Positions 20,806-30,456 of a DNA stretch of 64,000 bases are shown here, piece by piece. The notes below the pieces were generated by a model. The model had not been told where the DNA came from. It worked only from the letters and a program-made list of their open reading frames with translations, and ran no database searches. Each line of letters starts with the position of its first letter. Position 1 is the first letter of the stretch. Both the position numbers and the translations under genes were made by a program. Source of the DNA: Lithodes maja (lineage: Eukaryota > Arthropoda > Malacostraca > Decapoda > Lithodidae); NCBI GenBank assembly GCA_037953745.1, contig JBAKBP010001620.1, forward strand, positions 1-64,000, written 5' to 3'.

Positions 20806-21642
20806 ATGGCAACATTGCGAAATCTTCAGCCACTCTCACACATTCCCAAGTATGATGTAAACACGAATGATATCACCAGTTACTTAGACATAATAAAGCC
20901 AGTATACGATGTGGTATTTCATAATGACCGCGAAAAAATCGCCTGGGCAATTTTGCATATTATACAGTTGGGAGAAGCCGTTTCCCAACTTGTTGATAAG
21001 CCTACCTTTAAAGAATTTATCCACCAAATGGTGGCACAGAATACGCCAGAGAGTACCTGGAACCAGTTTCGATCCTTCGTGATCCGGACCTTAGATCCAC
21101 TTTTGGGTTCCCCCGTCGCCCCCAAAATAATAAAAGTCGACGAGATCAAGTATGAAGGGGATATAAATGTGACCCTCATACAACTCTACAGATACGTGAG
21201 GACCACGTATAGCTATGAAGATTACGACCAACAAAATGAACTCTTATTCACCGCTTTGTTAAACATCCTCCCACCCCACATCACCGCCCATCTCGACCCG
21301 TATGGCTTATTCGAAGAACATGTGCTCTCCATCAGAGAAGAATGCCTACGCAGTTCGATGAATCCCCTATCCAACCCTTCAGCCCCTATCCAAGACTCCG
21401 TGCACCCTTCCAAAATGACTTCCGGTGAAAGTCCAACCCCAGTACACTCTTCCTTGCCTCTATCCTCTCCGACCATCCCTAACTCTTCCCCCACCAACCC
21501 TCCGCAGCCCCCCAACAAGCCCCGTATTCTAGCTATGCCTACCTATGTAGGCCTACCACAACATATTTTCCCCATGACCCCAGAAATGTTCAGCTATCCC
21601 CCCACCAACAAAATTTCCCTTGTGACAGTTTTCCGTCGGTAG
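20806..21642 (+). CDS. gag: Gag-like protein of the non-autonomous LTR element
   Basis: The frame from ATG at 20806 to TAG at 21640-21642 encodes about 278 residues. The first 190 look globular and helical, e.g. YLDIIKPVYDVVFHNDREKI, WNQFRSFVIRTLDPLLGS, LLFTALLNILPPHITAHLD, with the size and spacing of a retrotransposon capsid. The rest is Ser/Pro-rich (SSPTIPNSSPTNPPQPPNKP). No CCHC knuckle or protease motif is present. An earlier TTG-initiated extension through the primer-binding site is unlikely. The gag call rests on position after the primer-binding site and fold-like composition; it could be an unrelated captured gene. Confidence 0.6.
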   Translation: MATLRNLQPLSHIPKYDVNTNDITSYLDIIKPVYDVVFHNDREKIAWAILHIIQLGEAVSQLVDKPTFKEFIHQMVAQNTPESTWNQFRSFVIRTLDPLLGSPVAPKIIKVDEIKYEGDINVTLIQLYRYVRTTYSYEDYDQQNELLFTALLNILPPHITAHLDPYGLFEEHVLSIREECLRSSMNPLSNPSAPIQDSVHPSKMTSGESPTPVHSSLPLSSPTIPNSSPTNPPQPPNKPRILAMPTYVGLPQHIFPMTPEMFSYPPTNKISLVTVFRR

Positions 21643-22650
21643 CTTGTGACCGTTTTCAGTCGGTAGCTCCCTTCCACCCCCACACAGTTCACACCCCTAG
21701 AAAACGTCGAAACCCCACACTCGACTCGCCCTCTCATGTCAAACGAACTCGCCAGTCCCAGATAACCTCTAACCAGACCGAGACTGCCACCAAGAAAATT
21801 CCCCAAACTCGTCCTGTTAATGTCAAAAAAACCCACCAACCCCAGATAACCGCTAACCAGACCGTGACTGCCACCAAGAAGATTCCCAAAATTCGTCCTG
21901 TTAAAAACCCCAAATCAATACATCAGTCCTCTACCAATAACCCCTGTTCTACACCTAACTCTTCCCCCACCAACCCGCCGCAGTCCCCCCAACAAATCCC
22001 GTTTCCTAACTCGCTCACCTCTCACCACCCTGACCCTCCCACACGCGCCGTTAATCCTCCCCTCACGCGTGACGACCAAGGGACCCAACTATGTTCCCCC
22101 CCTTCCCCCAGAAATACTCAGCTATTCCCCCACCAACAAAATCTCCCTTGTGACAGTTTTCCGTCAGTAGCTCCCTTCCACCCCCCCACAATTCACACCC
22201 CTAATAAACTTCAAACCCCACACTTGACTCACCCCCTCATGACAGACAAACCCACCAACCCCAGATAACCTCTAAACAAACCGTCACTGCCACCGACACA
22301 CCCCACCAATCTGATCCTCCCACACGCGCCGTTAATCCTCCCCTCACGCGTGACGACCTAGGGACCCAACCATGTTCCCCCCCTTCCCCCAGAAATACTC
22401 AGCTATTCCCCCACCAACAAAATCTCCCTTGTGACAGTTTTCCGTCAGTAGCTCCCTTCCACCCCCCCACAATTCACACCCCTAATAAACTTCAAAACCC
22501 CACACTTGACTCACCCCCTCATGACAGACAAACTCACCAACCCCAGATAACCTCTAAGCAAACCGTTACTGCCACCGACACACCCCACCACTCTGATCCT
22601 CCCACACGCGCCGTTAATCCCCCCCTCACGCGTGACTCCCACCAAAGTGA
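21590..22650 (+). repeat. 281-282-bp tandem repeats within the element interior
   Basis: The phrase CACACGCGCCGTTAATCC starts at 22040, 22321 and 22603. CTATTCCCCCACCAACAAAAT and GACAGTTTTCCGTC(A/G)GTAG recur with the same period, and a diverged first copy lies near 21597. Because 281 is not a multiple of three, the repeats throw the reading frame, so the Pro-rich frame is broken here. Confidence 0.88.
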
Positions 22651-22663
22651 TTTCCCCCCCCTC

Positions 22664-23446
22664 ATGCATACCGAACACCTGCTCACCAGTCGGTCCCCCA
22701 CCATCATGAGCCCAGCTAAACTTTCAACCTCCCCCTCTTCACCATTACCCCACCCGCCCCAAATTCCCCCCCCAAAGATCCCGCTCGACGAAATACCACT
22801 CCCATCCCAATCCAACCACAAAACTTTTTCCACCTTGGCTAAACCCCAAAATACTCTCTCTCTCGCCCCAAACAACATAATCAACCTCTCAACTTCAACC
22901 ACTCCTCGAAATCCCATCCATGTCTCTCCCGGAAATAAAATCAGTCTAGATTCAACCCCTCTCAAACCACAACCCTGCCTGCCCAGACCCCCCCCACCAT
23001 CTCCCTATCAAATCCCCACACACCAAACTTCCAAACCACCCGATCATAGTAAACACTCAACCTTCAGCCTTACTCACCCTTCCCCAAACCCCACTCACGA
23101 CCACAACTCTCTACACAATTCAACCCCTCCCCAGCACCAACCTCTTCCGCAACAACAACCCCGACTCGACCTGCCCGTTTCATCTTTAAAACCCCCCTAT
23201 CACTACCCCCGACCGAAACCACTTAGACCCCCCCCTCCAAAACTGGCCCCGGGCCAGCTCGCCCCCAGACCCACATTCCTAACGACAAGAACTAACGGTA
23301 TATCCACCCCGCCCTTCCAAAGTGAAAGTGAACCACCACCCCCTATTACCAGACCGTCACCCAGACTAACGGCGACTCTAAATACCCCCCCCCCCCCTGA
23401 TGATGATGAGGAGATTATTGTACTAAATTGTTTTGAATATTTTTAA
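22664..23446 (+). pseudogene. Pro-rich frame with acidic C-terminus, LTR element interior
   Basis: About 260 codons are open in a different frame from gag. The composition is dominated by Pro, Ser, Thr and His, and it ends DDDEEIIVLNCFEYF. A further open piece lies at 21864-22268. The shared composition suggests these were once one long low-complexity tail of gag, split by repeat expansion. No enzyme motif is seen. The C-rich DNA alone could give open frames, so the coding call is weak. Confidence 0.35.
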
Positions 23447-23474
23447 TTCCTAAGCGATTGGGCATGATTCTATA

Positions 23475-23720
23475 AATTTACATGTTTTCCATATACTGTA
23501 TATATTATTTTTTTTTCCTTAGTCATACTACTTTTCTTGTTACCTACACTTTTCTGACTATCTTTTAAATTTGCTTTATACATTGTTAAACACTTTACCT
23601 CTTCTTAATTTCCTGTTCTTAATTATCTGCCCTTTCTTAAATGTACATGTTTTCCATATACTGTATATATTATTTTTTTTTCCCTTAGTCATACTACTTT
23701 TCTTGTTAACCTACATTTTT
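23475..23720 (+). repeat. About 165-bp direct repeat before the 3' LTR
   Basis: The string ACATGTTTTCCATATACTGT, followed by TATATTATTTTTTTTTCC and AGTCATACTACTTTTCTTGT, occurs at about 23480 and again at about 23646. Confidence 0.85.
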
Positions 23721-23772
23721 CTGACTATGCTTCTTTTTACTTCACCCTTGAGGCTCGAGGACGAGCCTATAA

Positions 23773-23787
23773 TGAAGGAGAGGGAAG
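23773..23787 (+). promoter_or_regulatory. Putative polypurine tract
   Basis: GAAGGAGAGGGAAG lies directly before the 3' LTR start at 23788. Such purine runs prime plus-strand synthesis. Confidence 0.7.
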
Positions 23788-26700
23788 TAAAATGCCCCAG
23801 AACGAGAAGCCCACCACAGAAGCCACAAACGAACACCACACAGAAACACCAAAGGAAAGGTCCACAGAACGAAAGGACCAGCTGACCGAGCCAGCCACTT
23901 CAGACAGGCCCAAGCCCGCAGGGCTAAGCAGCCCTTTTTTCCTTTTTCTAAACTGACCATTTTCCACACCTCACGTACACTAACCCCCTCGTGTCCTACA
24001 CTCCTAACTACAAAGATGATGAACAGGAATATACATTCATATTAAAAACACCCATGCCCTGTCCCGACATTGAGCCAATGCCAACACATCAGACAGCCAT
24101 AATTATATCTATGTATGTTCTTGCATCCGAGAAGTAGATGTTATATATCTTAGAAGTTAAAACACCCACGCTTGTCCCTAGACCTCGTATATCATTTTCC
24201 ATGACGAGTATAGATATATGTAACCCGTGCTCAGTCGCCCCTTGCATTGTTCCTCTAGTAACTAAGTATTAATATTAACATTCCCTAACATCTTGTCTTG
24301 CCAGACTAAGCTTTCTGAAGATCCATCGCCCCATAAATCTATGTATGCAATCCTTAGGTTAAGTATTTTTATCCGCCATTGTGTTCACCTTTTTCCATTT
24401 ACTTTCCACAATTGTCATACGTCTTCCCCTTGCCTCCTTCGTATCCACAGCCCACACTACGCCAATTTACTTCGTGTCTTACACCTCTTACCCCAACCAG
24501 AGATTGTATAAGATAACCTGGTTACCAGTATCTGTCCTAAGTACCCCGAAACAATAACTAAGTACCCCTACGAACTGCCGCTGTTGTTGGTATTTATATT
24601 TATATTTAATAGAAAACGCAGTTCCCAGGGCCAACTAATAGTATCCATAACCCTCGGACTGATCACATAACTCTATCTTTTCCAGACTCATATACCACCC
24701 CATAGTTGCATTCCCCGGTAGCATATTTTGGCTAACGTATTCTACTGCCTTTTCAAACTTCCATATCAATTGTAGCCTAATGCCACCCCCACGCCCAGGG
24801 ACCTTAGGGGCAAAATTTCCCTGTAGCCCTTGAACTCTCCCCCCCTCTCATTAAGAATTCCCGCGCTTCTCGACTCTTGTCCGACCTAGCCTCTCTCTCA
24901 TACCTCTTGAAGATCCTTGAATTGTCCGTTGCTAACGCTCTCCAACCTTTTATATATATACTCCTATCCAGCCTACCTTCACTTAGTAGGCCAGAACAAC
25001 ATTAGAACTTTACTAGCCCCTTGCATGCCATCTATTCTCTTACAACACATTCACAACCCTGCACCCAATGGTCGTCGGTGCGAGGCTAGCCGCCCCGCCA
25101 GTTACTAACTTCTATTGCCATACTTCCAGATAAATGTGGCAGAGTTAGCAACCAGTCTCCACCACATCCAGCAAACCCTACAATTAACAACCAGCCGAGT
25201 AAAACCAGCTAGCTAAGGCACCTTCGGTTTTGGTATTAAAGACACCCACATCTGTCTCATACACAGAGGGTTATTATAAACACTGGTGATATGGCAAGCC
25301 CCTAGCCACAGCCGCCGGACGACGATCACAGAGAGAGGGCGCCCAGCTCCCCCTTTTTGCCCACCCGAGGAGCGAGACCCCCACCCCCGCGGAGGTATAC
25401 CTGGCCCCTGTTTTGACTTTCGAGTCATTGCCAGGTAGCACAGGAATTCTTCCTATCAATGAACTAACCATGAATGACTAACACCTTTACTAACCTCTAT
25501 TAACTCACAATAAACCATTTACCTTTCTTGCATGCTCTGATCACTAAATTAGCACCTCAGCTATACCATAGAATGAAGATTGAACAATCTAGAGAGACGC
25601 TCCTATCACAGCTGTCCCCATCCTCCTCGCAAAGTAGATCCAGTCTCTCTCCCCTAAATACGTCCAGTATAGCCAAAATAGTACCTCTTACTAAGGCTCA
25701 GTTATATGAAAATATAAAGGCTTCCTATAGCCCTGTGCCACAACAGTAAATACCATCTTACCTAGTCTCCATTTCTATTGAGAGCTCAATTAAGTCCAGA
25801 AGACTCGAGATCCCTACTGTCTACAGGGTCCAGAACCGAGCCTATAAATCTAACTCCCGCCCCCAGTCAAATCAGTTGAAAGCTAGACACCAACCAGGGG
25901 TCACTACCCTGCAGTTAACTTCTAGCTCTGCCCTTGTGTTGTTCCGGAGTGAGATCCCAGAGCCGGCAGACTCCGTGGCAGATTTGGATAGAAGGACCTG
26001 CCCACGTATTTAAGAACTTCACACATATGGCCCCCCTGGACGGCCGCGGAACCAGTCGTTAGCCCCCAACATCATGGACGCAAGATAACCAGGACCAGAC
26101 CCATCAGATACTACCCAAGATTCTCTTTAGCAGTACTACATCTTACTGTGCTGTTTAGAGATTTCACTAATTAAATATTTCTACGAAGTGGCTAAGACCT
26201 TGCCCCAGTGTAATTCATACTTAACCATTCCATTTGGGACGTACTAAGCGATCAGTGCTCTTTAATTAACAGGCGACCTTGACTCTCGTAGTTACCTTTT
26301 TCAGATATTAAAACTCTAGTGATATCTAACGTTCGCCCACTGATTTGCGTTCTATGTATTTCTGAAACAAGGATATAAAACTTAGATCAGTACCCCCTGA
26401 GGTTACTAGAATTCCCGTGCTCTAAAATACGCGTGTCTATTCTAGTCTGTGAATTACTACTTGTGCACCAGAGCCACCAGTAAGAAATCTAACAGTGAAT
26501 ATGATTCTATAAGTAACATTGATGGTCTTCGGTATATAAACCTGTTAAATCAAAGCCAGTGATCAGAAGATTAATACCTGAACGTTGGAAGTGGGAGACT
26601 AGGCTCCATCCAGATCCACTTATGCTAGTGTTGTTCGATTCTATTATATTGTCTTACACAAGTATTCTGCAGTGGTATATCAATAAACGTGATCGTGTAA

Positions 26701-26827
26701 CTTGCTACCATGTGTTTCTTTGTGTTCTCTATTCCTCATATCTTGTATTGTGCATGCAGCCTTATATACCCAGTCAATTAGAACTCACATTACCCAAGTT
26801 AAACCTGTAGAAAAACAGGGCATAACA
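23788..26827 (+). repeat. 3' LTR (3040 bp)
   Basis: It is the second copy of 17696-20735. It ends CAGGGCATAACA and is followed by the duplicated ACACC. Confidence 0.95.
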
Positions 26828-26881
26828 ACACCTAAACTTCGTTAAATGCGGAAATAGCCTCACGAAAATATCAAGCCCTAG

Positions 26882-26951
26882 TGGGGGCACGAACCCTCGA
26901 CCCTTGGGTGTTAGGCAGACACCTTACCAGTTAGACCAATAGAGATATCCC
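26882..26951 (-). repeat. tRNA-like sequence (SINE head or tRNA pseudogene), copy 1
   Basis: On the minus strand it reads GGGATATCTCTATTGG..., with a box A-like TTGGTCTAACTGGTAAGG, an anticodon region CTGCCTAACACC (AAC, valine-like) and a box B-like GAGGGTTCGTGCCCCC. The acceptor stem does not pair well (GGGATAT against the 3' side), so it is called a tRNA-derived repeat and not a working tRNA. Confidence 0.65.
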
Positions 26952-27401
26952 ACTTCGCCTGGTTGGCTCAGGGTATTTCCGCATCCGAGGTCTGTCTAGG
27001 CTAGCCTATTTTCACTGACTTTACACTACTTCACCTTCCGGGAAGCGAAAGCTCCGAACAGAGAGGAACAAGCTTGAGCCGAATCGACCGACAGTCCATC
27101 AGAGAGATGAACGGGAATGGTGAGTCAACTTCACTGAGCGGTGCACCACACGCACCTACTAACTGCCCAGTTGGCAACTCGCTTGGGCGGCTGGCAACTC
27201 CACAACCCTACCCAAGCGTGTCTCACATACACTCCCTGTTCTCTCCTGTCCTCTTCCTTGTCCTGTAGGAATCGGTTTTTACACCATACCCGAAAGAGGA
27301 TTTATGGAGGTCCGATCTTACTCTCAACCATCTGAACAATTTTACCAACACACCTAAACTTCGTTAAATGCGGAAATAGCCTCACGAAAATATCAAGCCC
27401 T

Positions 27402-27473
27402 GGTGGGGGCACGAACTCTCGACCCTTGGATGTTAGGCAGACACCATACCAGTTAGACCAATAGAGATATCCC
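27402..27473 (-). repeat. tRNA-like sequence (SINE head or tRNA pseudogene), copy 2
   Basis: It is the second copy of the tRNA-like unit, in the next tandem repeat. Box B reads GAGAGTTCGTGCCCCC, one change from copy 1. Confidence 0.62.
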
Positions 27474-27707
27474 ACTTGGCCTGGTCGGCTCAGGGTATTT
27501 CCGCATCCGAGGTCTGTCTACAGTAGGTTAGCCTATTTTCACTGACTTTACACTACTTTACACAGGGTACGAATTAACCGTACTGACTTTACACAGGGTA
27601 CGAATTAACCGTGTACAGTATATTAAGACCTGACTGTACCTCGAATTATGGAGGCGATTCATTCTTGTCCATCATCTCGGGGATCAAGGCATTTGTTAAT
27701 GTATGCA

Positions 27708-27775
27708 TGTATATACTCAGGCACACACCCCATAGCTGGGGGTAGCCGACTTGAGACAGCCTGAACAGAAACAAC
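27708..27775 (-). repeat. RTE-like LINE 3'-end fragment
   Basis: ATACTCAGGCACACACCCCA, then GGGGGTAGCCGACTTGAGACAG, is a variant of the dispersed LINE 3' motif. Confidence 0.55.
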
Positions 27776-27914
27776 ATTTAAAGTTCTAATTCTTTGTGTC
27801 CGTGAATCACTTTCGCGTTCCCTTGCCCTTTCTCTATCCTGTCTAGTAGGTGAATTTTACAAGGGGAGGAGGATTCCTAGCCGGCCGCCCCCGGGAGTAT
27901 TTGGTAATACAGTA

Positions 27915-28981
27915 CAGTGGTCCCTCTCATTTAGCGAATTCATTAGTCTAGCCAAACCATCGCCAAAAGTGAATTTCGCCAAAGGCGAATAGTACTTTAA
28001 ATGGGAAAATTATCCATTAGTCTTTGACAAGGCCCGAGTTCACCCTTTTGGGCCTTTTCAAACCGCCCGCCATGCGCATCGTCGATCGCCGACACACTCG
28101 GCGCCGTCTGCTTACTCTGTTTTTGCTAGAAGACATAGGCCTAGCCTATATATCTCCACAAAGAATTGACCTAACCTAGGTTAGATGTATATCAGGCAGC
28201 AGAATTCATTGTTATCTTGTGAATAGTCTTATTGATAAGGAAAAACCACATAACCTTAGCAACAAGTTGCAAAGTCACTAGCTAGCCAGACCAAGAAATG
28301 GTCTAACCTAGCTTAGATATATATCAGGAGGCATAAATCACTTTTACCTTGTGAATGGTGAAGACTAGAATTTTCTATACCAACTGCTTTTCGATTGAGC
28401 AAAATAATGAAATTGGTTTTGGATCCGTGGTCACTTCTTTGATTAATTATATTTATCGATTGGGCCCCCGAGTCAGCTGATGCGCGCGTGTGTGTTTGTG
28501 TGTCGCAGACTGTTCGGCACAATAAACAAAGCAAAACACAAGAGATATATGAGGTTCTCAAATTGGTTTGGTCAAGATTACTCTGTTAATATAAGTTTAT
28601 GAAATATACCTGGGATATTCGCGCTATCCAAGCAGCTCAATTAGGGTTTTGTGAGTAGGCCTAAGCCTATCTATAGCCTAGCCTCGGCCTAATCGTAACT
28701 CTCAATACGGCGCTCTACTGTAGCCTACATGAAACATTAACAGCAATAGAAAAGACAATAGATAATAGATAACAGATTTTATTTACCATGAATTATTTAG
28801 AGTTAGTCCTGGTGAGACTAGCTTGCGGGCGGCGCATTCTGGGCCGACGCCATTCCGTGACGTCCGCATTCTCACCAAAAGTGCATTTGAAGCGCCAAAT
28901 TCGGATTCTGGTACCATATCCAACCTATCGCCAATACTGTGTTTCGCCAAGCTGAAATCCGCTAAACGCGAGGGACCACTG
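27915..28981. mobile_element. Non-autonomous Tigger/pogo-like DNA transposon (1067 bp)
   Basis: The left end reads CAGTGGTCCCTCTCATTTAGCG and the right end is the inverse of CAGTGGTCCCTCGCGTTTAGCG. TA dinucleotides flank both ends (27913-27914, 28982-28983), as expected for the Tc1/mariner superfamily. CAGTGGTCCCTCG-type termini fit pogo/Tigger elements. No transposase frame is present. The interior holds TAGGCCTA-type and CCTAACCTAGG words and a G/T-rich stretch near 28485. Confidence 0.8.
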
Positions 28982-29084
28982 TACCTGTTTTTTTGTTTTT
29001 TGTTTTTTTTTAACCAAGACCGAGCTCCATAAAAGAACTCTCATAGGGCTGGCCCGAAGGATTCGATCATCATCATCATCATCA

Positions 29085-29756
29085 TCATCTCCGACGCCTT
29101 GTTTCCCCCTGGGAAACCCCCACTAGAGGATGGCCATGACAGAAACGTCTCCAAGCTACTTTGTCAAGACATGCCTCCCTTGCCCGTGCCACAATGCCCC
29201 TTCCACTACGTGGAAGTTTTTCTTCAATATATTTTTCCACTTTCTTTTCCCATACCATAGGTGGTCTTCCACTACTAGCGGTTCCACTCACCTGACTCCC
29301 ATATATCTTTCTTGGCATTCTGTCTTCATCCATTCTCTGAACATGACCATACCACCTCAAAGTACTTCTCTTTATCCACTCAACCACACCACAATCAATG
29401 CCCAAAGCCTGCTCTTCCATTCCAAAGGACTCGTACACTTCCCTATTACTTGGCCCATCTAGCCTATTCATGCCAGCTGCCATTCTGAAAAAGCTCATCT
29501 CCACAGCTCTCAGTTTGAAGAGGTCCTCGTCACTTGCCGTCCATGTCTCGCTTCCATACGAGAGTGTTGGGAGCAGCACACTGTTTCTCAGTGACTTTTT
29601 GACTTCCTGGCTAACCATTCTTCCTTGGAGAATACTATCAAGTTCTCCAATCACCTTTCTCCCTTGCATTTTTCTCTCTTTTATCTCACTCTCCATTTTA
29701 CCATATTTGCATAGTACAGCTCCCAAATAGTTGAAACTTTCAACCTCTTGCTTCAT
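29085..29756 (-). pseudogene. RTE-like LINE polymerase, C-terminal part
   Basis: About 223 codons: SFNYLGAVLCKYGKMESEI, TLSYGSETWTASDEDLFKL, STLRWYGHVQRMDEDRMPRK, ending GHPLVGVSQGETRRRR. This is the thumb and C-terminal region, with the RWYGH-QRM signature shared with 16.4 kb and 53.9 kb. It is joined to the preceding part by a frameshift near 29755. Confidence 0.85.
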
Positions 29757-30456
29757 TTTTCAATTTTATTTTACAACTTTTCTTGGGTTCTTTCTTGATT
29801 CTATATTTTTCCTTAAAATCTATGGTTTCATGCATTCTTCTCTCAAACACCATTACCTTACATTTCCCTACATTGACCTTTAACTTTCTCTTGTCACATA
29901 CCCTGTCAAAGTGAGTGACCACTCTCTGAAGTTCTTCAGCATTTTCCTCCAACAGGACTGCATCGTCCACATATAGGCATGTTAAAATCTTCCATGTTCT
30001 TCCCTCTGATTCCAGTCTAGCTCCCACACCCATTGATACAGCCCTACATTCCCTAATCACTCCATCCATGTATATATTGAACAACCAAGCTGACATGACA
30101 CATCCCTGTCTTACACCTACATTGACCTCAAAACTTTCACTTAACTTATCCCCTACCTTCACATTTGCCATTGCATTCCTATAAAAAGATTTTACTGCCA
30201 TTAGCAACTTTCCTCCCACTCCATATACTGTTAACACATCCCACAGGCCCTCCCAGTCTACTTTGTCGTAGGCTTTTTCCAAATCCATGAATGCTGCATA
30301 GAGTTTTCTGTTTTTGGCCAGATACTTCTCTACCAACAATCGCATTGAGGCTATCTGGTCAACGCAGCCCCTGCCCTTTCTGAAACCTCCCTGTTCCTCG
30401 CCTATTTTGTCATCCGTTATCTTCTGTAGGCTCTCTGTTACTACTCTTGCGTGTAC
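29740..30456 (-). pseudogene. RTE-like LINE polymerase, RT core
   Basis: From the LTR edge the frame reads VTESLQKITDDKIGEEQGGF, then AAFMDLEKAYDKVDW (block with first Asp), VGVRQGCVMSAWLFNIYMDG, and CLYVDDAVLL, the catalytic YVDD near 29975. It is open for about 240 codons, then shifts frame into the C-terminal part. Confidence 0.87.

Larger units (their letters stand above)
17696..26827 (+). mobile_element. Gag-only LTR retrotransposon with 3040-bp LTRs (non-autonomous)
   Basis: The two LTRs (17696-20735 and 23788-26827) are equal in length and differ by about a dozen substitutions that I could spot, so the insertion is young. The termini are TAAAATGCC and GGCATAACA, imperfect inverses of each other. 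A 5-bp duplication ACACC lies at 17691-17695 and 26828-26832. The homology can be slid because the target continues TAAA. The 3052-bp interior holds a primer-binding-like site, a gag-like ORF and Pro-rich coding remnants, but no protease, RT, RNase H or integrase. It must therefore use enzymes from another element. Confidence 0.92.
26828..27560 (+). repeat. Tandem repeat (about 520-bp unit) carrying SINE-like heads; LTR empty-site reference
   Basis: TAAACTTCGTTAAATGCGG...CTGACTTTACACTACTT occurs at 26833-27033 and again at 27356-27560. Between the two lies GTAGGAATCGG...TTTTACCAACACACC (27267-27355), the same string as left of the LTR element. The locus was therefore a tandem duplication into whose first copy the LTR element jumped. 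A small further duplication (CTGACTTTACACAGGGTACG) follows at 27564-27612. Confidence 0.85.

Noticed and set aside
17701..26827. LTR boundaries set at the canonical TG (17701) ... CA
   Set aside because: With that start the 5 flanking bases do not match. Starting at 17696 gives a perfect ACACC duplication, supported by the empty site. The ambiguity remains noted.
28160..28330. CCTAACCTAGG words as telomere-like repeats
   Set aside because: Too few and irregular to be a TTAGG-type array; they lie within a DNA transposon interior.
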